Source: Proteus alimentorum
GTDB taxonomy: Bacteria > Pseudomonadota > Gammaproteobacteria > Enterobacterales > Enterobacteriaceae
Length of the DNA stretch: 64,000 bases
Direction: 5' to 3'
Assembly (NCBI RefSeq): GCF_002607735.1
Contig: NZ_NBVR01000026.1
Span: 124,001 to 188,000 of the forward strand
Shown: piece by piece, positions 44,479 through 53,030 of the stretch
How positions within the stretch are numbered: the first letter of the stretch is position 1
Layout: every line of letters begins with the position of its first letter
Made by a program: the position numbers and the translations under genes
Notes under the pieces: generated by a model
Databases searched by the model: none
What the model saw: only the letters and a program-made list of their open reading frames with translations
Told to the model about the DNA's origin: nothing

Positions 44479-45146
44479 TGTGGGATTATATTGTTGATAT
44501 ATTACCGGGATTACCAACCAGCCTTTCTTTAACGTTTGTGGCTCTATTGGTAGCATTTACACTTTCGGTTTTAATGACTTTTGTTTTGGCACTAAAAACG
44601 CCCGTTATTAGCCAAATAGTAAAAGCCTATATTACCTTATTTACGGGTACGCCTTTATTAGTACAGTTTTTCTTAATCTATTATGGCCCTGGGCAATTTC
44701 CTGTGTTGAAAAACTTCCCAACAATGTGGGAGTTACTATCAACACCCTGGTTTTGTGCAATGGTTACACTAGCATTAAATAGTGCGGCTTATTCAACCTT
44801 ACTTTTCTATGGTGCTGTAAGAGCTATTCCGTCAGGACAATGGCAATCTTGCCAAGCATTAGGCATGTCACCTGTACAAACAGTAAGAGTGATATTACCT
44901 TACGCATTTAAGCGTGCGCTTTCATCGTATTCAAACGAAGTGGTCTTAATCTTCAAAAGTACCTCACTTGCCAGTACCATCACCTTACTTGAGTTAACAG
45001 GTTATAGCCGACAAGTCTTTGGTCAAAGTTATGATGTGATGGTTTTTGTGGCCGCAGGTATTATTTATCTGTGTATCAACGGAATACTGACACTCTTAAT
45101 GCGATTAATTGAGAAAAAAGCCTTAGAGTTTGAGCATCGTAATTAA
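44478..45146 (+). CDS. artM: Arginine ABC transporter permease ArtM
   Basis: Second permease of the arginine importer, 222 residues. It has AYITLFTGTPLLVQFFLIYY, the EAA-type loop AIPSGQWQSCQALGMSPVQT and SNEVVLIFKSTSLASTITLL. It is the last gene of artPIQM and is followed about 50 bp later by a strong terminator. Order P-I-Q-M equals that in E. coli without the trailing artJ. Confidence 0.96.
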   Translation: MWDYIVDILPGLPTSLSLTFVALLVAFTLSVLMTFVLALKTPVISQIVKAYITLFTGTPLLVQFFLIYYGPGQFPVLKNFPTMWELLSTPWFCAMVTLALNSAAYSTLLFYGAVRAIPSGQWQSCQALGMSPVQTVRVILPYAFKRALSSYSNEVVLIFKSTSLASTITLLELTGYSRQVFGQSYDVMVFVAAGIIYLCINGILTLLMRLIEKKALEFEHRN

Positions 45147-45198
45147 AAACGTGTAAACCGAACTGTCGATATAACAAACACCCCAGCAATGTGAACTG

Positions 45199-45233
45199 CA
45201 CCCCAAAGTTGGACACAACTTTGGGGTGTTTTT
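45199..45233 (+). terminator. Strong terminator after artM, resembling an IS3-family end
   Basis: CACCCCAAAGTTG (45199-45211) pairs perfectly with CAACTTTGGGGTG (45216-45228) around GACA and is followed by T5. The left side, TGAACTGCACCCCAAAGTTG from 45192, also resembles the terminal repeat of IS3-family (IS150-group) elements. Terminator function is clear; the mobile origin is inference. Confidence 0.9.
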
Positions 45234-45261
45234 ATGTCTGAATAAACAACAAATCGTTGTT

Positions 45262-46461
45262 CTATTCTTGTATAGCCTGTTTTTCTATTAATGTTTCTTT
45301 GTGGCTTACTCGATAAGCGTTCAACGCTAATAAACTGCCAAGTAACATCACAATGGCTAATGCTAATTTAGGTTGTACAGGTGAAGCCAATGCCGTTAAA
45401 CCAAAGGCTGCACCACCTGCCATTTGGATAAAACCCACTAATGCAGAGGCAATACCTGCCGTTTGTGAATAAGGCTCAAGTGCATAACTTGTCGCTGGCC
45501 CCATAATAAAAGCAAGGCCAGCACAAGCACTTGCCACAGGAAGCATATAGATCAACCAATGATCCTGCATTTCGACAGGAATAAGCAACAAGCTACCTAA
45601 CAAGCTCACACAGCCTAATCCCATTAGTCCGCTTCCGAAGATCAAACAAATAGGTCTGCCAGCACGATGAATAACGCGGTTTGCATAAAAACTGACAAAC
45701 ATGATCCAAAAACCATTGATACCAAAAACAATAGAAAAAATCAGTGCTGATAATTTTGCATCATTCATCAATACAATTGGAGCAAATGACACATAGGTTA
45801 ATGCCATTCCCATTGTACCTGCATTCACTAAAGCAAAAGTCAAAAAGCGTTTACTGCATAAAATCTCAAGGTATGTTTTACCTAACTTTTGTTTTGATTG
45901 AGCAGTATTTTCAGGTTTTGTTTCTGGTAAAAAGCGGGTGATCAAAATCAACACCAGCGCTGAATAGAAAATTAAAAAACCAAAAGGTGCACGCCATCCC
46001 CAATATTCTGCCAATAATCCACCTAATAATGGTGCCAATGCAGGGATAATATTTAATGTACCATTTAAAAAACCAAAAACGCGGGCGGCTTCATTACCAT
46101 TAAAACAGTCACGAACACAGGTAAAAGCGACAACAGAAGTACAGCACACAGCTGAAGCTTGTAATAATCGCGAGATAATAAAAAGCGTTGAGTCTGTCGA
46201 AATTGTTGCAATAACAGAACCCACAATATAGATAAGGATCCCCGCAATAGCGATAGGTTTACGACCAAACTTATCCACTAAAGGCCCTGATATAAGTTGC
46301 CCTACACCTAAGACTAAAATAAATAAAGCGATAGTTGATTGAATAAGGGATACACTACTTCCTAAATCTTGAGCTATCGCGGGTATCGTCGGCAAATAAA
46401 GATCGATCCCCAAAGGCCCCAATAACACCATCACTAATAACAACGCTTTTAAATTCTGCAT
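45262..46461 (-). CDS. MFS transporter of the Bcr/CflA drug-resistance family
   Basis: A 399-residue 12-helix exporter. PLGIDLYLPTIPAIAQDLGS in helix 1 and GQLISGPLVDKFGRKPIAIA (motif A, between helices 2 and 3) are the hallmarks of the Bcr/CflA subfamily; motif C appears as NIIPALAPLLGGLLAEYWGW. Substrates of this group include bicyclomycin, sulphonamides and chloramphenicol, but the substrate here is unknown. It lies between the artM terminator and rlmC, facing artM, in a position not occupied by such a gene in E. coli. Start ATG gives a conventional MQNLKALLLVMVL N-terminus. Confidence 0.88.
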   Translation of the reverse strand: MQNLKALLLVMVLLGPLGIDLYLPTIPAIAQDLGSSVSLIQSTIALFILVLGVGQLISGPLVDKFGRKPIAIAGILIYIVGSVIATISTDSTLFIISRLLQASAVCCTSVVAFTCVRDCFNGNEAARVFGFLNGTLNIIPALAPLLGGLLAEYWGWRAPFGFLIFYSALVLILITRFLPETKPENTAQSKQKLGKTYLEILCSKRFLTFALVNAGTMGMALTYVSFAPIVLMNDAKLSALIFSIVFGINGFWIMFVSFYANRVIHRAGRPICLIFGSGLMGLGCVSLLGSLLLIPVEMQDHWLIYMLPVASACAGLAFIMGPATSYALEPYSQTAGIASALVGFIQMAGGAAFGLTALASPVQPKLALAIVMLLGSLLALNAYRVSHKETLIEKQAIQE

Positions 46462-46566
46462 AAAATAGAATGCCTATCTAATAAAAAAGAAAACGCCCGA
46501 TGTTATCCATCGAGCGTTAAATGCTTATTTATACTAACATCCAATCACTATTTTGTAATAAATATC

Positions 46567-47700
46567 TTAGTTGTCTTGTAATACCAATAACGTAAGAACT
46601 TCATAGTGAGAAGTATGAGGAAACATATCAAACAATTGCACTCTATCTATTTGATAGTGTGAAAGTTGCTGAATATCTTTTGCCATAGTTTGAGCATTAC
46701 AACTTGAGTAAAGGATAAAGCGAGGTTTCATTTTATTTAGATAACCGCACAATGCCTCACCAATACCTCTCCTTGGTGGATTAACAAGGACTAATTCAGG
46801 AACAGACTCTTTAGCTAATGCATAACCTGTTGAATCTAGCGCTTGAAACTCGACATGCTCTAACCCGAGTTCCTGAGCTGATAAACGTGCACATTCAATG
46901 GCTTCTGGACTAATTTCAATGCCTGTTAATTGGGTTGATTTATCTGCACAATGCAACCCAAAGCCTCCAGATCCACAAAACATATCCCACAGATGCGTGA
47001 TATTTAATTCTCTTACCCAACGACCTGCCGTGGCATAAAGTGATGAAGCCACCGCCGGATTAGTTTGAAAAAAGCCTCTAGGGCGAATATGCAATGGAAT
47101 TTGGTTAAACGATTCATCCAAGAACGTTTTTTCTGTCAGAATAATTTCTTGCTCGCCTTCCAAAATAGCCATGTGTACCGGTTGAATATTAACGGAGATC
47201 ACCGCCAATTGAGGTAATTGCGCTTGTAACCAAGGAAGTGCTTTGCGAAGTTGTTCTAGTTTTTTTTCTGAACGCAAAACAAAGCGCAACATCATGGTGC
47301 TATTACTGCGACTCTCTGTTAATAAAATAAACTTGAGTTCACCACGGCGACGCTCGATGTCATAAGGTACTAACCCTGCTTTTGCAATAAATGTTTTTAA
47401 AACAGGAAACACAAGTGCAAAAGAAACTGGGTACAGTGGACATTCGCATAAATCGACAGCAACACCCTCTTTAGTTTTTAAACCTAAGACGGGTCTTTCG
47501 ACACTCCCACTGACCACCATTTTTGCTTTATTACGAAACTGCGCCTGTTGGCTTTCAACTGGCGCTAATTTATCAAAAGCATAATCTTCAGGAAGTAATG
47601 CTAATAGGCTGTGCTGTTTTTTCTTGATTTGTTCTGGATAAGCAAGAGAAAGCCACTCACAAGAATGACATTCACCCGCACTAAATCGTGCGCATTGCAT
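46567..47700 (-). CDS. rlmC: 23S rRNA (uracil-747-C5)-methyltransferase
   Basis: SAM-dependent enzyme methylating U747 of 23S rRNA. The 377-residue protein has the N-terminal Fe-S cysteines [17 protein letters not shown] (Cys3, Cys11, Cys14, with a fourth near 90 in LCECPLYP), SAM motif [27 protein letters not shown], and the catalytic cysteine in [14 protein letters not shown]. It matches E. coli RlmC (RumB) in length and start. Close to ybjN and art genes as in E. coli. Confidence 0.96.
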   Translation of the reverse strand: MQCARFSAGECHSCEWLSLAYPEQIKKKQHSLLALLPEDYAFDKLAPVESQQAQFRNKAKMVVSGSVERPVLGLKTKEGVAVDLCECPLYPVSFALVFPVLKTFIAKAGLVPYDIERRRGELKFILLTESRSNSTMMLRFVLRSEKKLEQLRKALPWLQAQLPQLAVISVNIQPVHMAILEGEQEIILTEKTFLDESFNQIPLHIRPRGFFQTNPAVASSLYATAGRWVRELNITHLWDMFCGSGGFGLHCADKSTQLTGIEISPEAIECARLSAQELGLEHVEFQALDSTGYALAKESVPELVLVNPPRRGIGEALCGYLNKMKPRFILYSSCNAQTMAKDIQQLSHYQIDRVQLFDMFPHTSHYEVLTLLVLQDN

Positions 47701-47730
47701 AAGATTTTGTGACCGTTATGGAGATTAATA

Positions 47731-48246
47731 TTAATGTACAGTGTAGGAGGAGTCAGTTGATGTGTTATTTATCTCAACATCGTCTTCTTCATCTTCTTCG
47801 TTTTCACTTTCTTGTTTTTCGCCATACAAGAAACCGTTATTAAAAATTTCACTGACAACTTCAGCTGATTGCTCTTCTGCTTTTTGTAAGAACAGATCAA
47901 ATTGATTAAGTGAGATACCTGCTGCAACCGGAAATGATTGGCAGAAAACTAATTTTGGTAAGTTCTCATCACTAATTTCTAGAAATGTTTTAATAAATAA
48001 AGAGCTTGCATTAATTTGGCTTAGATTTGCCATTAATGGCACTATTGCTGACGGTTTTAGTTCAGCGATAGCGGTAAATACAAGTACATCCTCAAGAATA
48101 TCAATTTTGGCATCAAAAATACCACTGATATATTGAAGATGCGGTAAATGTAACGCCTGACAAGAGTCACATTCATAATAAGCAATCTGTAGTTCATCAA
48201 GCCAAGACTTTAGCTGATCCAGATCGGTAGTCACAACAGCGTTCAT
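47731..48246 (-). CDS. ybjN: YbjN-family protein
   Basis: A 171-residue soluble protein of the YbjN family (type III secretion chaperone-like fold), in E. coli and Erwinia linked to motility, exopolysaccharide and stress survival. Visible are a conserved core (LDQLKSWLDELQIAYYECDS; AIVPLMANLSQINASSLFIK) and an acidic tail (SENEEDEEDDVEINNTS). It is downstream of ybjC without the nfsA and rimK genes found between them in E. coli. An attenuator-like hairpin with an A/T tract lies 20-80 bp upstream of the start. Confidence 0.85.
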   Translation of the reverse strand: MNAVVTTDLDQLKSWLDELQIAYYECDSCQALHLPHLQYISGIFDAKIDILEDVLVFTAIAELKPSAIVPLMANLSQINASSLFIKTFLEISDENLPKLVFCQSFPVAAGISLNQFDLFLQKAEEQSAEVVSEIFNNGFLYGEKQESENEEDEEDDVEINNTSTDSSYTVH

Positions 48247-48265
48247 TCAAATAACCTTTACGCGC

Positions 48266-48327
48266 AAAAAAAAGAGTGCCTTTTGGCATTGGCGCTATTT
48301 TGCCACTATTTCTATCTTGAAGGCACT
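48266..48327 (-). terminator. Terminator or attenuator between ybjC and ybjN
   Basis: On the minus strand AGTGCCTT (48320-48327) pairs with AAGGCACT (48275-48282), followed by C and eight T (48266-48273). A competing inner hairpin (TGGCAAAATAGCGCCAATGCCA) is possible. It lies only 20 bases before the ybjN start codon, so it is either the ybjC terminator or an attenuator in a ybjN leader. Confidence 0.65.
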
Positions 48328-48413
48328 AATAAATAGAAAAACTAAGAAAATTAAGCCAATTTACACATTGGATTTTCTTCGTTTTTAATGCATTTTTGAG
48401 CAAAAACAGAGCG

Positions 48414-48716
48414 CTATTCTTCGTTATTCTCTTTTTTCTTTTTACTATTTGTGGATTTATGATCAATCCCTAAAAAAGTTAATCGATAAATAGCACGCCA
48501 TACAATATGGATAGCCGGCGGGATCATGCAGATAACCCCTAAAACAACTAGCGTTAATTGTCCTGTATATGTTCCTAGCCACTGCGGAGAGGTCATATAT
48601 TGATTGATATAAAGATAAGCTATCACCAATAGCATAATCCCAATTATTTCAATGACGATAATGGGTTTTGGCATATCTGACAGTGATTTCATATCTCGAT
48701 TTGAAGGCTTTTCCAT
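48414..48716 (-). CDS. ybjC: YbjC-like DUF1418 inner-membrane protein
   Basis: A 100-residue protein with two hydrophobic helices (IIVIEIIGIMLLVIAYLYI and LTLVVLGVICMIPPAIHIVW) and a basic, lysine-rich C-terminus. Size, topology and position divergent from grxA match E. coli YbjC. Function is unknown; in E. coli it is co-transcribed with nfsA under SoxS control. nfsA is absent here. Confidence 0.8.
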   Translation of the reverse strand: MEKPSNRDMKSLSDMPKPIIVIEIIGIMLLVIAYLYINQYMTSPQWLGTYTGQLTLVVLGVICMIPPAIHIVWRAIYRLTFLGIDHKSTNSKKKKENNEE

Positions 48717-48887
48717 TATTTCTCCGCTAAATGCTGTGTTGCAGTCCTATCTCATTATTCGGCAAATTGGTATAATTTATCACACTAAAAGGCAATAACT
48801 GTTTTTGTTTAGCCTAATAAAAGGGCATAGTAACAACCAATAGAAACTATTATGCCTGAATTTTATTTCCTCAATAAGGAGTGTCGT

Positions 48888-49151
48888 ATGTTTGTTGTCA
48901 TTTTTGGTCGCCCTGGTTGCCCATATTGTGTTCGTGCGAAACAACTGGCTGAAACTTTGTCTGAAAAACGTGACGATTTCGATTTCCGCTATGTCGATAT
49001 TCAAGCTGAAGGAATTACAAAAGCTGATTTATCTAAAACTGTCGGTAAGCCTGTTGAAACTGTGCCACAAATTTTTATTGATGAGAAACACATTGGTGGT
49101 TGCACTGATTTTGAAGCTTATGCTAAAGAAAATTTAGGCATCTACAACTAA
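48888..49151 (+). CDS. grxA: Glutaredoxin 1
   Basis: Dithiol glutaredoxin that reduces ribonucleotide reductase and OxyR. The ATG at 48888 (MFVVIFGRPGCPYCVRAKQL) has AATAAGGAG upstream and fits the family; the frame is open 12 codons further without similarity. The active site is CPYC (Cys11-Cys14), with TVPQIFIDEKHIGG as the GSH-binding cis-proline region. 87 residues, as in E. coli (85). Divergent from ybjC. Confidence 0.96.
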   Translation: MFVVIFGRPGCPYCVRAKQLAETLSEKRDDFDFRYVDIQAEGITKADLSKTVGKPVETVPQIFIDEKHIGGCTDFEAYAKENLGIYN

Positions 49152-49155
49152 TTTA

Positions 49156-49207
49156 AAAGCGCTAAAACAGCTTATTTATCAATATGTTTTAGCGCTTTCT
49201 TTTTTTT
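49156..49207 (+). terminator. Rho-independent terminator after grxA
   Basis: AAAGCGCTAAAACA (49156-49169) pairs perfectly with TGTTTTAGCGCTTT (49185-49198) and is followed by CTTTTTTTT. Confidence 0.92.
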
Positions 49208-49276
49208 GCATCATCCCTCTTTTCATTATTCTCCCTCTCTTTCTAAAAAAAATTCTATTTTTTTTCATTAGCCAGC

Positions 49277-49303
49277 GAACTTTCTTTCTAACTCGTAGTC
49301 TGA
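49277..49303 (+). promoter_or_regulatory. Sigma-E (RpoE) promoter of rybB
   Basis: GAACTT (49277-49282), a 16-bp spacer and TCTGA (49299-49303) match the RpoE consensus, and the predicted start at G49310 is seven bases downstream of the -10. It coincides with the conserved 5' end of RybB. Confidence 0.88.
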
Positions 49304-49309
49304 ATTAGT

Positions 49310-49392
49310 GCCACTGCTTTTCTTTGATGTCCCCAAATATTGAGGAGCCCGATAGTTTCAACCCCTTTGGTGAAATAACTGTCGGGTTTTTT
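49310..49392 (+). ncRNA. rybB: Small RNA RybB
   Basis: Hfq-dependent, RpoE-induced sRNA that represses outer-membrane protein mRNAs. The first 26 bases, beginning GCCACTGCTTTTCTTTGATG, appear identical to E. coli RybB as I remember it, including the 5' seed used for omp targets. They are followed by TCCCCA and GAGGAGCCC. The terminator (CCCGATAGTTTCA with TGAAATAACTGTCGGG, then TTTTTT) keeps shape but has a different sequence, with compensatory-looking changes. The perfectly spaced RpoE promoter upstream supports the call. Located between grxA and yjbQ; about 83 nt long. Confidence 0.93.
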
Positions 49393-49404
49393 ATTGCTTC
49401 AAAT

Positions 49405-49830
49405 TTAATAATATTCACCTTGTAATGTCACAATAATACGACGATTACCGCCATGATTACGATGTTCACCAAGATAAATCCCCTGCCAAATCCCTAAATT
49501 CAGCTCACCTTGACTAATAGGAACCGTGATACTTTGTCCAAGTAAGCTACTTTTAATATGTGCAGGCATATCATCGCTGCCCTCATAGGTGTGAAGATAA
49601 TAATCTTCGCCTTCTTTTACGCTGTGATTAAAGAAGTTTTCCAAGTCACTTCGTACTGTCGGATCCGCATTTTCATTAATCGTTAATGAAGCCGATGTAT
49701 GTTGAATAAAAAAATGAGCAATTCCGATTTTGTATTGTCTTAGTTCCGGTAATTCTTGAATCAATGCTTGTGTAATTAAGTGAAATCCTCTTGGCCTTGC
49801 ATTAAGGACTATATTTTTCTGGAGCCACAT
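49405..49830 (-). CDS. yjbQ: YjbQ-family protein (UPF0047)
   Basis: A 141-residue protein of the YjbQ/UPF0047 family, some members of which show thiamine-phosphate synthase activity in vitro. Conserved signatures are FFIQHTSASLTINENADPTV, DDMPAHIKSSLLGQSITVPI and the histidine-rich GEHRNHGGNRRIIVTLQGEY. A start at MWLQKNIVLNARPRGFHLIT fits the family. Its convergent neighbour is the RybB terminator, 13 bases past the stop codon. Confidence 0.9.
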   Translation of the reverse strand: MWLQKNIVLNARPRGFHLITQALIQELPELRQYKIGIAHFFIQHTSASLTINENADPTVRSDLENFFNHSVKEGEDYYLHTYEGSDDMPAHIKSSLLGQSITVPISQGELNLGIWQGIYLGEHRNHGGNRRIIVTLQGEYY

Positions 49831-50069
49831 AAAATTATACCTCGTTGAAGATAAGAAAAAGAACGATGTGAGAGCAATAACATAAGCGCAATACTCTTTT
49901 TAAGCGTGCTTTAGCTCAGTTTGATATAAAACTGACAAATCTTTTAAAAAAAGCACAATTAAATAAGAAAAAAACACTTTACCCCTATTACTCCCTCATT
50001 TACCCTTAAAAACTTGCGTATTATGTATCATAAACATCGCTTATCAGTACGACATGTATGGAGCCTACT

Positions 50070-50681
50070 TTGCTGGAACAATTCAATTTAGCCGTATTTT
50101 CAATGATGAATGCAACACCTGCGGCATCTCCTTTAGAAATCGGTACGGCGATAATTATTGCTAAGTACCTTGTCTATCTTTTTCCGTTATCTTTAGTGTT
50201 CTATTGGTTATGGGGTAATGAAAAATATCTTAGCCAGCAAAGAACATTAGTATGTAAAGCGGCTGTCTCTTTAGGTATTGCACTTTCTATCTCTTGGGTG
50301 ATTGGCGCTATTGCGCCTCATGAACGCCCTTTTGCCGCCAACATTGGCTACAACTTTCTTGATCATGACGCAACACCCTCATTCCCAAGTAACCATGGTA
50401 CGTTTGTTTTCACCATTGCTTTAGCTTATCTCTTTTGGCATAACAGCAAACGCATTGGCTATATTATGATCGGTTTAGGACTTGCGATTGCTTGGGCACG
50501 TATCTATCTTGGCGTACATTGGCCAATTGATATGATTGGTGCTTTTATCGTTGCGCTACTTTCTTGTGGCCTTTGCCAGATCTTCTGGTCTAAAGGTGGT
50601 GATACACTCCAAAAATGGGTACAACAACTCTATCAACTCTGTTTTGCTTATCCCATTCGCAAAGGTTGGACAAAGGCCTAA
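50070..50681 (+). CDS. ybjG: PAP2-superfamily phosphatase, probable undecaprenyl-diphosphatase (YbjG-like)
   Basis: Inner-membrane lipid phosphatase that likely recycles undecaprenyl diphosphate on its periplasmic face. PAP2 motifs: PHERPFAANIGYNF (motif 1 region), PSFPSNHGTFVF (motif 2) and ARIYLGVHWPIDMIG (motif 3, with catalytic His). Five to six helices. I prefer the TTG at 50070, giving LLEQFNLAVFSMMNATP as in E. coli YbjG, with GGAG five bases upstream; an ATG at 50058 has no Shine-Dalgarno. The C-terminal CFAYPIRKGW also matches YbjG. Confidence 0.88.
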   Translation: MLEQFNLAVFSMMNATPAASPLEIGTAIIIAKYLVYLFPLSLVFYWLWGNEKYLSQQRTLVCKAAVSLGIALSISWVIGAIAPHERPFAANIGYNFLDHDATPSFPSNHGTFVFTIALAYLFWHNSKRIGYIMIGLGLAIAWARIYLGVHWPIDMIGAFIVALLSCGLCQIFWSKGGDTLQKWVQQLYQLCFAYPIRKGWTKA

Positions 50682-50695
50682 CCTTTCTAATCCCG

Positions 50696-50725
50696 AAAAA
50701 GACCACATTCATTGTGGTCTTTTTT
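50696..50725 (+). terminator. Rho-independent terminator after the PAP2 gene
   Basis: AAAAAGACCACA (50696-50707) pairs with TGTGGTCTTTTT (50713-50724), followed by more T. The stop codon is 15 bases upstream. Confidence 0.92.
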
Positions 50726-51306
50726 ATATTTAACTTAAGTAATACCGCCCATCAATATATTAATATATAAATAAAAATATTCTCTACTATTATATTATTT
50801 GTCCAAAAAATAAATATGTTGTTATTTTAATCAAAATAAAACTTTTATATTCGTTATATAACAACCTACCAAACTCATTTATTAACACATTCATTGTCGT
50901 ATTTATAAACAATATTCTACTTATAAATGAAATATAGGCATATTCATTTCATAAAACAAAAGAAATTCATTAATAAATAATCATATTGAAATGTTTCTAT
51001 ATTCTTTTGTCTATTTTTAAACATTAATTAAAGAAAATAATTTATTATTATATTTCAATAACATATATGGTTAATGCAATGTTTTAATTGTAAACAAAAA
51101 TAACCTCATTGATTTTAATCATTTATTTTCTAGTTAATAAAAACACCTAAAAATAATCATTAACATGTGAACATTTAAGTATTTAGCTTTATTTTGTACT
51201 TACTTTAAAATTGGAAACTTATTTCAAAATGTTTTAAAAACCGCCGAGAAAAACACAAAATATAAAAAATGTTACATTTTCAGGTTTTTCAGTTATATTT
51301 AGCATT

Positions 51307-51322
51307 TGAGATGGCGATCACG
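51307..51322 (+). promoter_or_regulatory. Possible CRP site upstream of sdaC
   Basis: TGAGATGGCGATCACG matches the CRP consensus TGTGA-N6-TCACA at 8 of 10 positions. CRP activation of sdaC is known in E. coli. The site is about 270 bp before the start codon, so a promoter between would be required. Confidence 0.4.
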
Positions 51323-51591
51323 GTAGTTTATCCTGAAAAACACTATATTCTGCACCTCTTAAGTCTGGATATAAACTTATTGAATATTTTTTCAAATTTT
51401 GAAAGAGTCTAATTTTTTTGAAATTTAAAGGCTTTGTATGTGGTAATTGAAGATATTGAGATAACACCAGGTACTCAATGCACTCATTTATTCATAATTA
51501 AATTTATGCCGTGATTATTTCTAAAAAGAAATACAATCGCGTCCTTATTTTTATTCATTATTTTTTTTACCGCGTTATTTCGGAGAGTATT

Positions 51592-52908
51592 ATGGATACA
51601 ACCAAAGTTGGTTCTATCGCGTCGGGTAACACCCAAGGTGATTACAAAACATGGCGTAAGTCAGATACAGTATGGATGTTAGGTTTATACGGTACGGCTA
51701 TCGGTGCTGGCGTGCTATTTTTACCTATCAACGCAGGGATTGGTGGTTTAATTCCTCTGTTGATTATGTTAGTACTTGCATTCCCAATGACTTTCTTTGC
51801 ACACCGTGGTATGTGTCGCTTTGTGTTATCAGGTAAAAACCCTGGTGAAGATATCACTGAAGTTGTTGAAGAACACTTTGGTAAAACAGCAGGTAAATTA
51901 ATCACCCTGCTCTATTTCTTCGCAATTTACCCTATTCTATTGGTTTATAGCGTTGCTATCACCAATACAGTAGAAAGCTTTATTGTGAACCAAATGCACA
52001 TGGCGGCTCCACCTCGCGCAATTTTATCGCTAGTACTGATTGTTGGTATTATGTCGATTATTCGCTTTGGTGAACAAGCTATTGTTAAAGCAATGAGCGT
52101 TTTAGTATTCCCATTTGTTGCTGTCCTGATGGTCTTAGCACTGTATCTAATCCCAGAGTGGAATGGTGCGGTTCTTGATACTCTCTCTTTTGATCACGCA
52201 ACAACATCAGGCATGGGTCAAGGCCTATTAGTAACCCTATGGTTAGCTATCCCTGTCATGGTGTTCTCTTTTAACCACTCTCCAATCATCTCTGCGTTTG
52301 CTGTTGCAAAACGTGAAGAATACGGCGAAAACGCTGAGAAAAAATGCTCTCGCATTTTAGCTTATGCGCACATCATGATGGTTATCACTGTCATGTTCTT
52401 CGTGTTTAGCTGTGTATTTAGCTTAACACCAGAAAACTTAGCTGAAGCAAAAGCACAGAACATCAGTATCCTGTCTTACCTTGCTAACCATTTTGAAGCT
52501 CCTGTTATTGCTTATATTGCTCCATTTATTGCTTTCGTTGCGATTACTAAATCTTTCTTAGGCCACTACTTAGGTGCTCGTGAAGGTTTCAACGGTTTAA
52601 TCATCAAATCGCTGCGTGAAAAAGGTAAAACAATCGAAAAAGATCGTTTAAACAAAATCACTGCACTGTTTATGCTGGTTACAACTTGGATTGTTGCAAC
52701 ATTAAACCCAAGCATTTTAGGTATGATTGAAACATTAGGTGGCCCAGTTATCGCAATGTTACTGTTCCTGATGCCAATGTATGCAATCCGTAAAGTACCA
52801 GCAATGAAGAAATATGAAGGCCATATCAGCAACGTATTTGTTGTAATCATGGGTCTTATCGCAATCTCAGCAGTTTTCTATAGCTTAATTAACTCTTTCA
52901 TGGGCTAA
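51592..52908 (+). CDS. sdaC: Serine/H+ symporter SdaC
   Basis: High-affinity serine uptake permease of the HAAAP/STP family. The ATG at 51592 ([20 protein letters not shown]) has CGGAGAG just upstream; the frame runs 27 codons further without similarity. The 438-residue protein has about eleven helices, [20 protein letters not shown] near the N-terminus, [20 protein letters not shown] and [20 protein letters not shown]. It is followed 122 bp later by sdaB, its metabolic partner. Confidence 0.96.
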   Translation: MDTTKVGSIASGNTQGDYKTWRKSDTVWMLGLYGTAIGAGVLFLPINAGIGGLIPLLIMLVLAFPMTFFAHRGMCRFVLSGKNPGEDITEVVEEHFGKTAGKLITLLYFFAIYPILLVYSVAITNTVESFIVNQMHMAAPPRAILSLVLIVGIMSIIRFGEQAIVKAMSVLVFPFVAVLMVLALYLIPEWNGAVLDTLSFDHATTSGMGQGLLVTLWLAIPVMVFSFNHSPIISAFAVAKREEYGENAEKKCSRILAYAHIMMVITVMFFVFSCVFSLTPENLAEAKAQNISILSYLANHFEAPVIAYIAPFIAFVAITKSFLGHYLGAREGFNGLIIKSLREKGKTIEKDRLNKITALFMLVTTWIVATLNPSILGMIETLGGPVIAMLLFLMPMYAIRKVPAMKKYEGHISNVFVVIMGLIAISAVFYSLINSFMG

Positions 52909-52919
52909 TAAAGCATCGA

Positions 52920-52949
52920 ATGGCTACTTTCTTAAAAGAGAGTAGCCAT
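52920..52949 (+). repeat. Intercistronic hairpin between sdaC and sdaB
   Basis: ATGGCTACT and AGTAGCCAT form a 9-bp perfect stem, extended by TC/GA, with no T tract after it. It may stabilise the sdaC message or partially terminate; it does not look like a full terminator. Confidence 0.55.
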
Positions 52950-53030
52950 CGCTTTAGGCTTCAAAACTGACTCTTAACACTCTAATAATCACACAGTTGC
53001 GCCTTTAAATTAATTAGGGAGGCGAATATT

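Larger units (their letters stand above)
50682..51591. other. Long, extremely A+T-rich region upstream of sdaC (910 bp)
   Basis: After the ybjG terminator, about 50730-51250 is almost pure A/T with many short runs, an expected H-NS/Lrp target. No ORF, tRNA or known RNA was recognised. A CRP-like site is at 51307-51322. The mRNA start of sdaC cannot be fixed by eye. Confidence 0.55.
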
